64,000 bases of DNA from Gramella sp. AN32 (GCF_023718305.1 NZ_QEYO01000023.1:1-64000), one strand, 5' to 3'; shown: positions 1 through 9,173, numbered from the stretch's first letter. The notes: generated by a model not told the origin, from the letters alone. A program made the numbers and translations.

Positions 1-46
1 GGATTATGGTGATATGGATAAAGTAGCAGTTGACGAATTGAAATAA
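1..46 (+). CDS. kduI: C-terminal end of 5-keto-4-deoxyuronate isomerase (KduI), partial
   Basis: Only the last 14 codons are inside the window (frame starting at base 2, stop TAA at 44-46). They read DYGDMDKVAVDELK, which lines up with the end of E. coli KduI as I recall it (DDMDHVAVKDLR): the DMD-x-VAV core and the basic last residue are kept. KduI isomerises 5-keto-4-deoxyuronate to 3-deoxy-D-glycero-2,5-hexodiulosonate, the substrate of the KduD encoded 7 bp downstream. The order kduI-kduD is the usual one, so context and sequence agree. The rest of the gene lies outside the window. Confidence 0.8.
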   Translation, partial: DYGDMDKVAVDELK

Positions 47-53
47 AGAAATT

Positions 54-815
54 ATGGACTTATTTAAATTAGAAGGAAAAACAGCTTTAGTAACCGGTTG
101 TAAACGCGGAATTGGTTTTGCCATGGCCGAAGCTTTGGCCGAAGCCGGTGCCGATATCCTTGGCGTTTCAGCCAGCCTGGAGCCTAAAGGTTCAAAAATT
201 GAAAAAGCCGTTCAGGCTAAAGGCAGGAAATTTAAAGGCTATCAATGTGATTTTTCAGATAGAAAGTCCCTGTATGCATTTATTGAAAAGCTAAAATCAG
301 AGAATCCACAGATTGATATCCTGGTTAATAATGCAGGTACAATTATGCGGAAACCTGCAGCAGAACATCCCGATGAATACTGGGACAAAGTGATTGAGGT
401 AAACCAAAATGCCCAATTTATCCTTTCAAGAGAGCTCGGCAAGGAAATGATAAAAAGAGGGAGTGGGAAAGTGATTTTTACGGCTTCACTTTTAACTTTT
501 CAGGGAGGAATTACCGTACCAGGCTATGCGGCTTCAAAAGGAGCGATAGGTCAATTAACAATGGCTTTGTCCAACGAGTGGGCTTCTCATGGCGTACAGG
601 TAAATGCCATCGCACCCGGCTATATAGCAACCGATAATACCCAGGCCTTAAGAGACAATGAAGAGCGAAGTGAGGCTATACTTGCAAGGATCCCTGCGGA
701 CCGGTGGGGTGAGCCCAAAGATTTTAAAGGTCCCATTATTTTTCTGGCTTCCAAGGCCAGTGATTATATGAGCGGTGCAATTCTTACCATTGACGGGGGT
801 TGGATGGGTAGATAA
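54..815 (+). CDS. kduD: 2-dehydro-3-deoxy-D-gluconate 5-dehydrogenase (KduD)
   Basis: This is a cytosolic short-chain dehydrogenase of 253 residues, the normal KduD length. It reduces 3-deoxy-D-glycero-2,5-hexodiulosonate to 2-keto-3-deoxygluconate (KDG) with NAD(P)H. Visible motifs are the Rossmann glycine motif TGCKRGIG (residues 14-21), the NNAG motif near residue 92, a catalytic Ser in the ASLL segment, and the YAASK catalytic Tyr/Lys near residue 160. The C-terminus IDGGWMGR is typical of the classical SDR fold. It starts 7 bp after the kduI stop and is the second gene of the uronate operon. SDR specificity is hard to read from sequence alone, but the kduI and kdgK/kdgA neighbours make the call secure. 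Confidence 0.92.
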   Translation: MDLFKLEGKTALVTGCKRGIGFAMAEALAEAGADILGVSASLEPKGSKIEKAVQAKGRKFKGYQCDFSDRKSLYAFIEKLKSENPQIDILVNNAGTIMRKPAAEHPDEYWDKVIEVNQNAQFILSRELGKEMIKRGSGKVIFTASLLTFQGGITVPGYAASKGAIGQLTMALSNEWASHGVQVNAIAPGYIATDNTQALRDNEERSEAILARIPADRWGEPKDFKGPIIFLASKASDYMSGAILTIDGGWMGR

Positions 816-879
816 TCTTATTCATTATCATTGAATAATAGATTATATTCTACATATCAAACAAGAGTAAGTAATAATC

Positions 880-915
880 ATAGTATGCTGGTTTTTTCTA
901 AATCTGGCATACTAT
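880..915 (+). other. Hairpin in the kduD-gapN spacer
   Basis: The left arm ATAGTATGC (880-888) pairs perfectly with GCATACTAT (907-915), 9 bp, with two possible G-T pairs inside. No U-run follows the right arm, so it is more likely an mRNA processing or stabilising hairpin than a terminator. It separates kduI-kduD from the gapN-kdgK-kdgA part of the operon and could set different transcript levels for the two halves. Confidence 0.5.
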
Positions 916-963
916 TGATTTCTCAGAACTATAACGAATACCAAACCATATAAAACCAAAATT

Positions 964-2541
964 ATGTCAATACCCACGGAATTTCAAATATCAGAAGGCT
1001 TGCACCAGGAAACTTATCTTTCCAATGGTGAACTTCTCCAATGGAAAGGAAAACAAGATGAGGTCTATTCAACAATTTCCTCAACAGAGGACTATAAACC
1101 AACCTTGTTAGGAACCGTGCCACATATGGATGAGAGTTCCGCTCTGGAAGTTTTAGAAGCTGCCACCAAGGCTTTCGCCAAAGGACAAGGAGATTGGCCA
1201 ACTATGAAAGTGGCCGATAGGATAGCCTGTATGGAAAATTTTGTTGAACAGATGAAAACCAAAAGGGAAAAGGTTGTAAAATATTTGATGTGGGAAATTG
1301 GAAAATCCCTGCCAGATTCCCGAAAAGAATTTGATCGTACTGTTGATTATATAATAGATACCATTGCAGATTATAAGCAACTGGATCGAGATAGCGCTAA
1401 ATTTCATGAAAAAGATGGGGTCTATGCCCATATTCGACGCGGGCCTCTAGGAGTAGTTTTATGTTTAGGACCTTATAATTATCCTCTAAATGAAACATTT
1501 GCGTTATTGATCCCGGCTTTGATCATGGGTAACACAGTGGTATTTAAACCTGCAAAACATGGGGTTTTATTATTGTCCCCATTATTGGAGGCTTTTCGAA
1601 GTGCTTTTCCGAAGGGAGTAGTTAATGTCATTTACGGAAGGGGAAGGGAAGTTGCCGCTCCAATAATGAAAACCGGGAAGATTGATGTTTTAGCTTTAAT
1701 TGGAAATAGTAAATCGGCTATTGTATTACAGGATCAACATCCCCATAAAAACAGGCTTAGACTCGTTTTGGGATTAGAAGCAAAAAATCCAGGAATTATT
1801 TTACCTGATGCAGACCTTGATCTTGCTGTTGAAGAATGTATTTCCGGTACCCTTTCCTTTAACGGACAACGTTGTACCGCTTTAAAAATTCTTCACGTTC
1901 ACGAAGATATTCAGGAGGAGTTCAATAAACGTTATGCAAAACGGGTAGATGAGTTAAAATTCGGAAATCCCTGGGATGAAAATGTGATGCTTACGCCACT
2001 ACCGGAACCCGATAAACCGGCATATATTCAAGAATTGATAGATGATGCTAAAAAGCATGGCGCCAAAATCCTTAATAAAAGGGGAGGAGAGACAACCGAT
2101 AATTATATTTTTCCGGCAGTTCTTTATCCTGTGACTGAAGAAATGCGGGTTTATAAGGAAGAACAGTTTGGACCGGTAGTTCCTATAAAACCTTTTAATT
2201 CTATTGAAAAATTGCTCGATGAAATTTCCGATTCCAATTATGGCCAGCAAGTGAGTTTATTCGGAACCGGAATTGAAAAGATCGCTCCACTTATTGATAC
2301 TTTGGTGAATCTCGTATGCCGTGTAAACCTTAATAGTTCCTGCCAGCGGGGGCCAGACGTTTTTCCATTTACCGGTAGAAAAGATTCCGCGGTTGGTACT
2401 TTAAGTGTCCATGATGCTTTGCGTTCATTTTCAATTAGAACTTTCGTGGCGAGTAAAGACAAAGCTTATAACAATCAAATCTTGAAAAAATTATTGGATA
2501 GTAAAAGTTCCAATTTTGTAAGTACAGATTATTTATTATAA
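964..2541 (+). CDS. NADP-dependent aldehyde dehydrogenase, GapN-like
   Basis: A 525-residue aldehyde dehydrogenase family protein. The catalytic cysteine lies in FNGQRCTALK (near residue 303) and the general-base glutamate in LGLEAKNPG (near residue 272). The segment GPYNYPLNETFALLIPAL followed by GNTVVFKPA is the NAD(P)-binding region and resembles non-phosphorylating glyceraldehyde-3-phosphate dehydrogenases (GapN). In this operon the KDPG aldolase releases glyceraldehyde-3-phosphate, so a GapN activity giving 3-phosphoglycerate and NADPH would fit. A semialdehyde dehydrogenase acting on a uronate intermediate is the main alternative. It lies 148 bp after kduD and 8 bp before kdgK. Confidence 0.75.
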   Translation: MSIPTEFQISEGLHQETYLSNGELLQWKGKQDEVYSTISSTEDYKPTLLGTVPHMDESSALEVLEAATKAFAKGQGDWPTMKVADRIACMENFVEQMKTKREKVVKYLMWEIGKSLPDSRKEFDRTVDYIIDTIADYKQLDRDSAKFHEKDGVYAHIRRGPLGVVLCLGPYNYPLNETFALLIPALIMGNTVVFKPAKHGVLLLSPLLEAFRSAFPKGVVNVIYGRGREVAAPIMKTGKIDVLALIGNSKSAIVLQDQHPHKNRLRLVLGLEAKNPGIILPDADLDLAVEECISGTLSFNGQRCTALKILHVHEDIQEEFNKRYAKRVDELKFGNPWDENVMLTPLPEPDKPAYIQELIDDAKKHGAKILNKRGGETTDNYIFPAVLYPVTEEMRVYKEEQFGPVVPIKPFNSIEKLLDEISDSNYGQQVSLFGTGIEKIAPLIDTLVNLVCRVNLNSSCQRGPDVFPFTGRKDSAVGTLSVHDALRSFSIRTFVASKDKAYNNQILKKLLDSKSSNFVSTDYLL

Positions 2542-2549
2542 ACCCTATT

Positions 2550-3554
2550 ATGAGTAAAGTAGTCACATTTGGAGAAGTTCTTATGCGTTTGTCCCCTTCG
2601 GAAAACCGAAAGTTGCGACAATCTCATCAATTGGAATTCTTCTTTGGCGGAACCGAGATGAATGTGGCGGCATCTTTGGTCAATTTTGAAATGAGGGTGC
2701 AGCAAGTAACCGCAGTTTCAAAAGATTTTGTCGGAGATTCTGCAATTGCTGCGATGAGACATCTTGGAATAGAAGTATCTACGGTGACCAAAGTAGATCA
2801 CCCATTAGGACTTTATTTTCTGGAAATTGGGGCGGGAATGCGCCCCAGCCAGATTTCCTATAACCGACTTAATGCGGCCTTTGCCAATATAGATCCAGAT
2901 ACCATTAACTGGGAAGAAATATTGGAAGATGGCAGTTATTTTCATTGGACGGGTATTACTCCGGGAATTTCAGAAGCAGCTTATCGAACTTTAAGAAATG
3001 GACTGGAGATTGCCCAGAAAAAAGGCATAACAGTTACCGCAGACCCTTCTTATCGCAGCAATCTTTGGAAGTATGGAAAAGATGGTCAGCAGGTATTAGC
3101 CGAGCTTACGGGGCTTTCAAATATTTTTATTGGTGGTGTTAACGAGATCAATGAGATCTTAAAAACCGATTTTGAATTTACCGAAAACGGGTTTGTTGAG
3201 GCCAGTAAAAGGCTTATTAATACTTATCCTTCAATAGAAAAAGTTTTCGATAAGGTGAGGACGGGCGTTAGTGCTTCCTGGCAAAAAATCTATGCACAGG
3301 CCTGGACCGGAACTGAGTATATCACTACTGTAGAGCTGGAAATATCTAATGTAATAGATCGTATTGGCACCGGAGATGCTTATGCTGCCGGAATTATTTA
3401 TGGTCTTAAAAATTATGAAGACCAAAAAACTCTGGAATTTGCGAATGCAGCTTGTGCTTTAAAACATACTATTTTGGGAGATAACAATTTGGTGAAGGTG
3501 AATGACGTATTGGAAATACTGGAAGGAAATACCCGAGGAAGGATAAAACGATAA
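2550..3554 (+). CDS. kdgK: 2-keto-3-deoxygluconate kinase (PfkB family)
   Basis: A 334-residue ribokinase/PfkB family sugar kinase that should phosphorylate KDG to KDPG with ATP. The N-terminal substrate region carries FFGGTEMNVAASLV, the family signature 1. The C-terminal signature with the catalytic Asp is RIGTGDAYAAG; the usual GAGD has become GTGD, a substitution also met in other KdgK-type kinases. It sits between the GapN-like gene (8 bp upstream) and the KDPG aldolase gene (65 bp downstream), so the substrate assignment rests strongly on context. Fructokinase or ribokinase activity is possible from sequence alone. Confidence 0.88.
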   Translation: MSKVVTFGEVLMRLSPSENRKLRQSHQLEFFFGGTEMNVAASLVNFEMRVQQVTAVSKDFVGDSAIAAMRHLGIEVSTVTKVDHPLGLYFLEIGAGMRPSQISYNRLNAAFANIDPDTINWEEILEDGSYFHWTGITPGISEAAYRTLRNGLEIAQKKGITVTADPSYRSNLWKYGKDGQQVLAELTGLSNIFIGGVNEINEILKTDFEFTENGFVEASKRLINTYPSIEKVFDKVRTGVSASWQKIYAQAWTGTEYITTVELEISNVIDRIGTGDAYAAGIIYGLKNYEDQKTLEFANAACALKHTILGDNNLVKVNDVLEILEGNTRGRIKR

Positions 3555-3619
3555 GGAAAGATCTCGCAGGATTTTAAATCTATGAGGTTTAAAGATTTTT
3601 AAACTTAAGAATAATACAG

Positions 3620-4291
3620 ATGGCAATATTTACAAGAATAGAAGTGGCTCAGACCACTAAAGAAACGGGAATTGTTCCAGTATTCTATCATAAAGATTTA
3701 GAAACCTGTAAAAAAGTAGTTAAAGCCTGCTACGATGGCGGAGCACGTGTTTTTGAATTTACTAATCGTGGTGATTATGCCCATGAGGTTTTTGGAGAAC
3801 TCAATAAATATGTGAAGGAAAATTTTAAAGAAATGATTTTGGGTGTGGGATCGGTAATCGATTCTGGAACAACTTCCTTATATCTCCAATTGGGAGCAAA
3901 TTTCATTGTATCACCAATTATAAATGCTGAGATGGCCAAAACCTGTAATCGAAGAAAAGTTGCCTGGATGCCGGGATGTGGTTCGGTTACAGAAATTTCT
4001 TATGCCGAAGAACTTGGGGCTGAAGTGGTGAAAATATTCCCCGGTAGCCAGGTAGGAGGTCCTTCTTTTGTAAAAGCCGTAAAAGGACCATTGCCATGGT
4101 CAAGTATAATGCCTACCGGAGGCGTTAGCCCAACCAAAGAAAACCTTACTGAATGGTTTGAAGCCGGGGTGCATTGTGTAGGAATAGGATCTAAGCTTTT
4201 TATAAAAAAAGAGGATAATTTTTTTGATTATGAAGCGATTACCCAAAAAGTTGCATCGGCCATAACTATAACAGAAAGTCTCAAAAAATGA
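3620..4291 (+). CDS. kdgA: 2-dehydro-3-deoxyphosphogluconate (KDPG) aldolase
   Basis: A 223-residue class I aldolase of the KDPG/KHG family, cleaving KDPG to pyruvate and glyceraldehyde-3-phosphate. Diagnostic elements are GIVPVFYHKD at the N-terminus, an ARVFEFTNRG strand with the catalytic glutamate, GVGSVIDSGT, the Schiff-base region around VVKIFPGS, and MPTGGVSPT near residue 171. The Bacteroidota form is slightly longer than the 205-213 residues of proteobacterial Eda. The stop overlaps the start of dctP (ATGA at 4288-4291), which indicates translational coupling. Confidence 0.92.
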   Translation: MAIFTRIEVAQTTKETGIVPVFYHKDLETCKKVVKACYDGGARVFEFTNRGDYAHEVFGELNKYVKENFKEMILGVGSVIDSGTTSLYLQLGANFIVSPIINAEMAKTCNRRKVAWMPGCGSVTEISYAEELGAEVVKIFPGSQVGGPSFVKAVKGPLPWSSIMPTGGVSPTKENLTEWFEAGVHCVGIGSKLFIKKEDNFFDYEAITQKVASAITITESLKK

Positions 4292-5274
4292 ATTATATAA
4301 AAATACTTTGTGTTTTATTAGTAGGTTCTTTTATCCTGTTGTTTGCGAGTTGTGAAGCAGAAAAAAAGACTACAATTATTAAGCTGGGACACGGGCTGGA
4401 TATAACTCATCCAGTTCATAAAGGCATGATGTTTATGGCCAAACGCTTAAAGGAGAAATCTGCTGGAAGCATGCAAATTGATATCTACCCGAATCAGCAA
4501 CTTGGCTCAGAACGGGAATGTCTTGAATTGTTACAAATAGGTAGTCTGGGAATGACTAAAGTTTCTACTGCAATTATGGGAAATTTTGCTTCTGAATTAA
4601 AGGTATTCGGCCTTCCTTTCTTATTCAGGGACCGTGATCATCGTTTTGCAGTTATTGGAGGAAAAATAGGAGAGAAACTACTAAATGCCAGCCTCGATAA
4701 AAGATTAAAAGGACTCACTTTTTATGATGCAGGAAGTAGGAGCTTTTATAGCAAGACGCCAATTAAAGGACCGGAGGATCTTGAAGGGTTAAAATTACGA
4801 GTAATGGAGAGCCAAACAGCCATTCAAATGGTAAAATTATTGGGTGGTTCGCCTACTCCAATTTCTTCGGGGGAGCTATACACAGCTCTACAACAGGGAA
4901 TTGTGGATGGTGCCGAGAATAACCCACCAACTTTTTACCTTACCAGGGATTATGAAGTTTGTAAATACTACATTTTAGATGAACATACGGCTATACCAGA
5001 TGAACTGGTGATAGGCACACCTTTATGGAACAAACTAACTAAACAAGAACAAGAATGGCTCAAAGAGGCTGCTGTGGAATCAACCGAATATCAAAAGGAA
5101 ATTTGGAGGAAAGCTGAGCTTCATGCACTTGAAGAAGTAAAAAAAGCCGGAGTAACTGTATTTGAAGCTAAAAAGGATGAATTCAAAGAATTGGTAAAAC
5201 CTATGTATGTTGAATTCGCTTTAGATCCTAAAATGGAAATTCTCATAGAAGAGATACAAAATACAGAGCAATAA
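4288..5274 (+). CDS. dctP: TRAP transporter solute-binding lipoprotein (DctP)
   Basis: A 328-residue substrate-binding protein of the TRAP type. The N-terminus is a lipoprotein signal ending in the lipobox LFASC (Cys at residue 22), so it is tethered to the membrane and not free in the periplasm. Family motifs include HGLDITHPVHKGM, the region around LGLPFLFRDRDHRF and the central ligand-binding segment GLKLRVMESQ, whose Arg normally binds the carboxylate of the ligand. Encoded with dctQ and dctM and with KDG catabolism, it most likely binds an unsaturated uronate, KDG or a related sugar acid. It overlaps kdgA by 4 bp and precedes dctQ by 2 bp. Confidence 0.9.
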   Translation: MNYIKILCVLLVGSFILLFASCEAEKKTTIIKLGHGLDITHPVHKGMMFMAKRLKEKSAGSMQIDIYPNQQLGSERECLELLQIGSLGMTKVSTAIMGNFASELKVFGLPFLFRDRDHRFAVIGGKIGEKLLNASLDKRLKGLTFYDAGSRSFYSKTPIKGPEDLEGLKLRVMESQTAIQMVKLLGGSPTPISSGELYTALQQGIVDGAENNPPTFYLTRDYEVCKYYILDEHTAIPDELVIGTPLWNKLTKQEQEWLKEAAVESTEYQKEIWRKAELHALEEVKKAGVTVFEAKKDEFKELVKPMYVEFALDPKMEILIEEIQNTEQ

Positions 5275-5276
5275 TT

Positions 5277-5744
5277 ATGAAGAAAAGTTTAGATAAAATA
5301 TTGGGTGGGTTCTTAGTATTTCTCATGAGTATTATGGTGCTGGCAGTTTTATGGCAGGTGTTTTCAAGATATGTAATGCAATCTCCAAGTTCTGTAACTG
5401 AAGAGTTGGCCAGGTTTCTACTTATTTGGATTGGTATTCTCGGTGCAGCTTACACAGCCGGTCAGCAAGATCATCTGGCCATCAATCTGCTCGAAGAAAA
5501 ATTGAATAAGCGAAACAGAAAGAGTTTGCGAATTGGAATAGATTTGCTTATTATTTTTTTCTGTATAGCCGCTTTAATTTTAGGGGGAGGAAATCTGGTA
5601 TATGTAAATTATGATTTAGGACAAATTTCTGCAGCTTTGGAAATTCCCTTATATATGGTTTATATGGTACTTCCTTTAAGTGGACTTATAATTCTAGCAT
5701 ATAAAATAAATGAAATTTTAAACCCTGAAAAGTATTTCGCATGA
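5277..5744 (+). CDS. dctQ: TRAP transporter small membrane subunit (DctQ)
   Basis: A 155-residue inner-membrane protein with four predicted hydrophobic segments, the expected topology for the small TRAP subunit. The motif SSVTEELARFLLIWIGILG is the characteristic DctQ signature in the second helix. It pairs with DctM to form the Na+-driven import channel that receives ligand from DctP. The last four bases overlap the dctM start (ATGA at 5741-5744), so the two subunits are translationally coupled. Confidence 0.9.
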   Translation: MKKSLDKILGGFLVFLMSIMVLAVLWQVFSRYVMQSPSSVTEELARFLLIWIGILGAAYTAGQQDHLAINLLEEKLNKRNRKSLRIGIDLLIIFFCIAALILGGGNLVYVNYDLGQISAALEIPLYMVYMVLPLSGLIILAYKINEILNPEKYFA

Positions 5745-7030
5745 TTTCAGAAATTTTGATACTCGTTATTTCATTTATTGTTCTATTAGCTATTGGGGTA
5801 CCCGTAGCTTGGTCTATTGGGCTGTCCTGTTTGTTTACCATGTTGGCGTCGTTAGATTCTTTAATCGCATTCACTACGGTGGCACAGCGAATGGCTACAG
5901 GTTTGGACAGTTTTTCTTTGTTGGCTATTCCATTCTTTATTCTGGCGGGCCAAATAATGAATCAGGGTGGGATTGCCCAACGTCTTATTAATTTTGCCAA
6001 AGCCTTAATTGGTTCTCTGCCGGGGGGGTTGGTGTATGTAAACGTTATTGCAGCTATGTTGTTTGGGGCAATTTCCGGTTCAGCTGTAGCTGCGGCTTCT
6101 GCAATTGGTGGCATTTTGGGACCACCTATGGAAAAGGAAAACTACTCTAGAGAATTTGGGGCTGCTGTAAATGTTACAGCTTCAACCACGGGGTTGGTTA
6201 TTCCGCCCTCTAATGTTCTTATTGTTTATTCTCTGGCTAGCGGAGGGGTTTCTATCGCTTCTCTTTTCCTGGCAGGTTATTTACCGGGTATTTTAATGGG
6301 ATTGGCGCTTATGTTGGTAGCGGCAATTTGGATTAAGAAAAAGAAGTATCCTGCCGGTAACTCCAGTAGTTTTGGGAAGATTTTATCTACATTTTTAAAA
6401 GCGCTGCCTAGTCTCTTATTATTATTAGTAGTAATTGGAGGTATTGTTTCAGGAATATTTACGGCTACCGAAGCATCTGGAATTGCAGTATTATATTGTC
6501 TTATACTCTCTCTTATTTATAGAGAACTGGACAGAAAGATGCTATACAATGTATTTCTGAGTTCTGTAGGGACAACAGCCATCGTAATGTTACTAATCGC
6601 GACTTCTATGAGTATGTCGTGGGTAATGTCTTATGAAAATATACCACAATCTGTAAGTGAAGCGCTGCTCGCACTGAGTGATAATAAATATGTGATATTA
6701 TTAATAATCAACTTATTACTATTGTTTGTAGGAACTTTCATGGATATGACTCCTGCAGTGCTCATTTTCACTCCTATTTTTTTACCAGTGATGGAAAATT
6801 TTGGGGTAGATCCAGTACATTTCGGAATTATTATGGTGATGAATTTATGTGTAGGCCTTTGTACTCCTCCTGTAGGATCTGTACTCTTTATTGGGGTTGG
6901 AGTCGCAAAAACTACAATACAAAAAGTGATAAAACCTTTATTGCCACTCTATTTGGTTATGGCAATAGTTTTGTTGTTAGTCACTTTTATACCCGCGATT
7001 AGTTTATGGCTACCAGGTTTATTTGAATAA
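5741..7030 (+). CDS. dctM: TRAP transporter large permease subunit (DctM)
   Basis: A 429-residue polytopic membrane protein of the DctM / IT superfamily, the transport subunit of the TRAP system. Visible family features are the LLAIPFFILAGQIMNQGG helix, the GAISGSAVAAASAIGGILG loop with small residues, the NVTASTTGLVIPPSN motif in the first inverted repeat and LCVGLCTPPVGSVLF in the second. The pseudo-repeated PPS/PPVGS loops form the substrate and sodium site. It follows dctQ with a 4-bp overlap and is followed by fbp after an 88-bp spacer. Confidence 0.93.
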   Translation: MISEILILVISFIVLLAIGVPVAWSIGLSCLFTMLASLDSLIAFTTVAQRMATGLDSFSLLAIPFFILAGQIMNQGGIAQRLINFAKALIGSLPGGLVYVNVIAAMLFGAISGSAVAAASAIGGILGPPMEKENYSREFGAAVNVTASTTGLVIPPSNVLIVYSLASGGVSIASLFLAGYLPGILMGLALMLVAAIWIKKKKYPAGNSSSFGKILSTFLKALPSLLLLLVVIGGIVSGIFTATEASGIAVLYCLILSLIYRELDRKMLYNVFLSSVGTTAIVMLLIATSMSMSWVMSYENIPQSVSEALLALSDNKYVILLIINLLLLFVGTFMDMTPAVLIFTPIFLPVMENFGVDPVHFGIIMVMNLCVGLCTPPVGSVLFIGVGVAKTTIQKVIKPLLPLYLVMAIVLLLVTFIPAISLWLPGLFE

Positions 7031-7118
7031 TATAAAAAACGTAAGTAAAGTAGTTCTTGGATTTTTTAACCATTACATCATCTCTTTAAAATTTTATAGA
7101 GGGATTAAATTTCACAAA

Positions 7119-8114
7119 ATGGAAAGACATATCACCTTAGGGGAATTTATCATTGAAAATCAAAAAGATTTTCCATACGCGAAAGGGGAATTAAGCGCTC
7201 TTTTAAGCTCTATTCGTCTAGCTGGAAAGGTTGTGAACCAGCAAATAAATAAAGCTGGTTTAGCAGAAATTCTTGGGAAAGCTGGTAAAGAAAATGTGCA
7301 GGGAGAATCCCAAGCAAAGCTAGATGTTATGGCCAACGATGTTTTTGTAGATACTCTCCGAAATCGGGGTGAGATCTGTGGTTTAGCTTCAGAGGAACTT
7401 GAAGATTTTTTGGTTTTTGATGATGAAATCCATAAAAAAGCCAAATATGTAGTACTCATAGATCCTTTGGATGGCTCCAGTAATATTGATGCCAATATCA
7501 CAGTAGGAACTATATTCAGTATTTACCGTAGAGTTTCTAAAGAGGGATCACCTGCGACCTTGGAAGACTTTTTACAGCCTGGAACAAAACAAGTGGCTGC
7601 AGGTTATCTAATATATGGGACTTCTACAATTTTGGTTTATACAACCGGCAAAGGAGTAAATGGTTTTACTTTTGATCCCGGCATTGGTTCTTTTTTCTTA
7701 TCTCATCCTGCCATCATTTTTCCGCCAAAAGGAATTACATATTCTATAAATGAAGGGAATTATGTGCATTTTCCTGATGGTATAAAAAAATATATTAAAT
7801 GGGTACAACAATTTGATGAAAAAGAAAATAGACCTTTTACTTCCAGATATACAGGTTCACTTGTGGCCGATTTCCATAGAAATATGCTTTTTGGGGGAAT
7901 ATTTCTCTATCCCGAAGGAACCACCGCGCCAAAAGGCAAATTACGTCTATTATATGAAGGCAATCCAATGGCTTTTTTAGCCGAACAGGCTGGTGGTAAA
8001 GCTACAGATGGTTTTAATCGGATTATGGAAATTGAACCAGAAGAACTGCACCAACGAGTACCTTTTATTTGCGGAAGTAAAGAAATGGTAGAAAAAGCTG
8101 AAGAGTTTTTATAA
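7119..8114 (+). CDS. fbp: Fructose-1,6-bisphosphatase class 1
   Basis: A 331-residue class 1 fructose-1,6-bisphosphatase, the gluconeogenic phosphatase. The metal-binding motif is VLIDPLDGSSNID, preceded by the acidic GLASEELEDF loop; the sugar-phosphate region includes SRYTGSLVADFHRN, and the C-terminal AEQAGGKATDG motif is typical. An open frame extends upstream to a TTG at 7023 inside dctM, but the first ATG at 7119 gives the family's usual N-terminus (MERHITLGEF) and normal length, so I use it. Its place in a KDG operon makes sense: growth on uronates feeds in at triose phosphate, so hexose phosphates must be made by gluconeogenesis. Confidence 0.95.
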   Translation: MERHITLGEFIIENQKDFPYAKGELSALLSSIRLAGKVVNQQINKAGLAEILGKAGKENVQGESQAKLDVMANDVFVDTLRNRGEICGLASEELEDFLVFDDEIHKKAKYVVLIDPLDGSSNIDANITVGTIFSIYRRVSKEGSPATLEDFLQPGTKQVAAGYLIYGTSTILVYTTGKGVNGFTFDPGIGSFFLSHPAIIFPPKGITYSINEGNYVHFPDGIKKYIKWVQQFDEKENRPFTSRYTGSLVADFHRNMLFGGIFLYPEGTTAPKGKLRLLYEGNPMAFLAEQAGGKATDGFNRIMEIEPEELHQRVPFICGSKEMVEKAEEFL

Positions 8115-8122
8115 GATTTTAG

Positions 8123-9142
8123 ATGGAAACAAGAATTACACTTAAAGAACTAGCAGCATCTCTAAATTTGTCAGTGAGTACTGTTTCTAAATCTCTTAAT
8201 GATAGTACGGAAATTAGTCCCATTACAAAGCGACGAGTAACAGAATTGGCAACTCTAAAACGTTATGTCCCTAATAACATGGCGCAAAATTTAAGAGGAA
8301 AAAAAACAAAAACTTTAGGGATAATTATACCTAATATCTTTTCAGATTTTTTTGCTGAAGCTTTGAGTTCTATGGAAGAGCAATCTGATAAAAGAGGCTA
8401 TAACATTATAATTTCTTTTACCAATGATTCGTTGGAAAAAGAAATAGAATGTATTAACAAGCTTATCCATAGGCGTGTAGATGGAATTATTATTTCTCCT
8501 ACTCTTACAGAATCCCAGTTCGGAAGCTCCACACATCTAAATAAACTTTCTGAATATAATATTCCATTGGTTCTATTTGATCGTATTTTGGACAATGTTG
8601 CTTGTGATAAAGTTGGTTTAAACGAAAGCCTTTTGGCTGAAGAAGCCACCCTAGATTTATGTAAATTAGGATGTAAAAAAATTGCTTATTTTTCCAATAT
8701 ATCTAACACCAGCATCGGTAACCAGCGCATAAGTGGCTATAGCGACGCCATCAAAAAAATCAAAGGAAAAAAGCAGATTATCAATTTTCATAAAATAGAT
8801 TTAAAAATTAGCTTAAAGCATCTTATTGGAACTAACAGCATAGACTCTATATTGGCAGATGATGGGTTATCATCCATTTTAATTGTAAAAAGCATTTTGG
8901 AATTGGGTTATAGAATTCCGGAAGATATATCTATGTTAAATTTTTCCAATGGAATTTTTAGCCACTATCTTAGTCCGTCTTTAACCGCAATTGATTCCAA
9001 GCCCATAGAACAGGGTAAAATAGCTGTAGATATATTAATTGATAGGATAGAGGACAGGCTCTCGCCTGAACTCCTTGATTTCAGATTAGAAGTTTCCCTA
9101 GTCCACAGGGAATCTACCCGCAGGTTAGTGCCAAGTATCTAA
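8123..9142 (+). CDS. LacI family transcriptional regulator
   Basis: A 339-residue LacI/GalR regulator. The N-terminal helix-turn-helix reads TLKELAASLNLSVSTVSKSL (residues 6-25), followed by the hinge helix around NNMAQNLRG and a periplasmic-binding-protein-like effector domain with the KTLGIIIPNIFSDFF start. It begins 8 bp after fbp and closes the operon, so it is likely the local regulator of uronate catabolism responding to KDG, KDPG or a related acid. I cannot point to its operator, because the operon promoter lies upstream of the window. Confidence 0.9.
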   Translation: METRITLKELAASLNLSVSTVSKSLNDSTEISPITKRRVTELATLKRYVPNNMAQNLRGKKTKTLGIIIPNIFSDFFAEALSSMEEQSDKRGYNIIISFTNDSLEKEIECINKLIHRRVDGIIISPTLTESQFGSSTHLNKLSEYNIPLVLFDRILDNVACDKVGLNESLLAEEATLDLCKLGCKKIAYFSNISNTSIGNQRISGYSDAIKKIKGKKQIINFHKIDLKISLKHLIGTNSIDSILADDGLSSILIVKSILELGYRIPEDISMLNFSNGIFSHYLSPSLTAIDSKPIEQGKIAVDILIDRIEDRLSPELLDFRLEVSLVHRESTRRLVPSI

Positions 9143-9152
9143 TATCAAATAT

Positions 9153-9173
9153 ATCTTTGAGCCAAAGATTTTT
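9153..9173 (+). terminator. Rho-independent terminator of the uronate operon
   Basis: The stem ATCTTTG (9153-9159) and CAAAGAT (9163-9169) has a 3-nt loop and is followed by a U-rich run (TTTTATTT). It lies 11 bp after the lacI stop and touches the stop codon of the convergent FGE-like gene. Confidence 0.75.
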
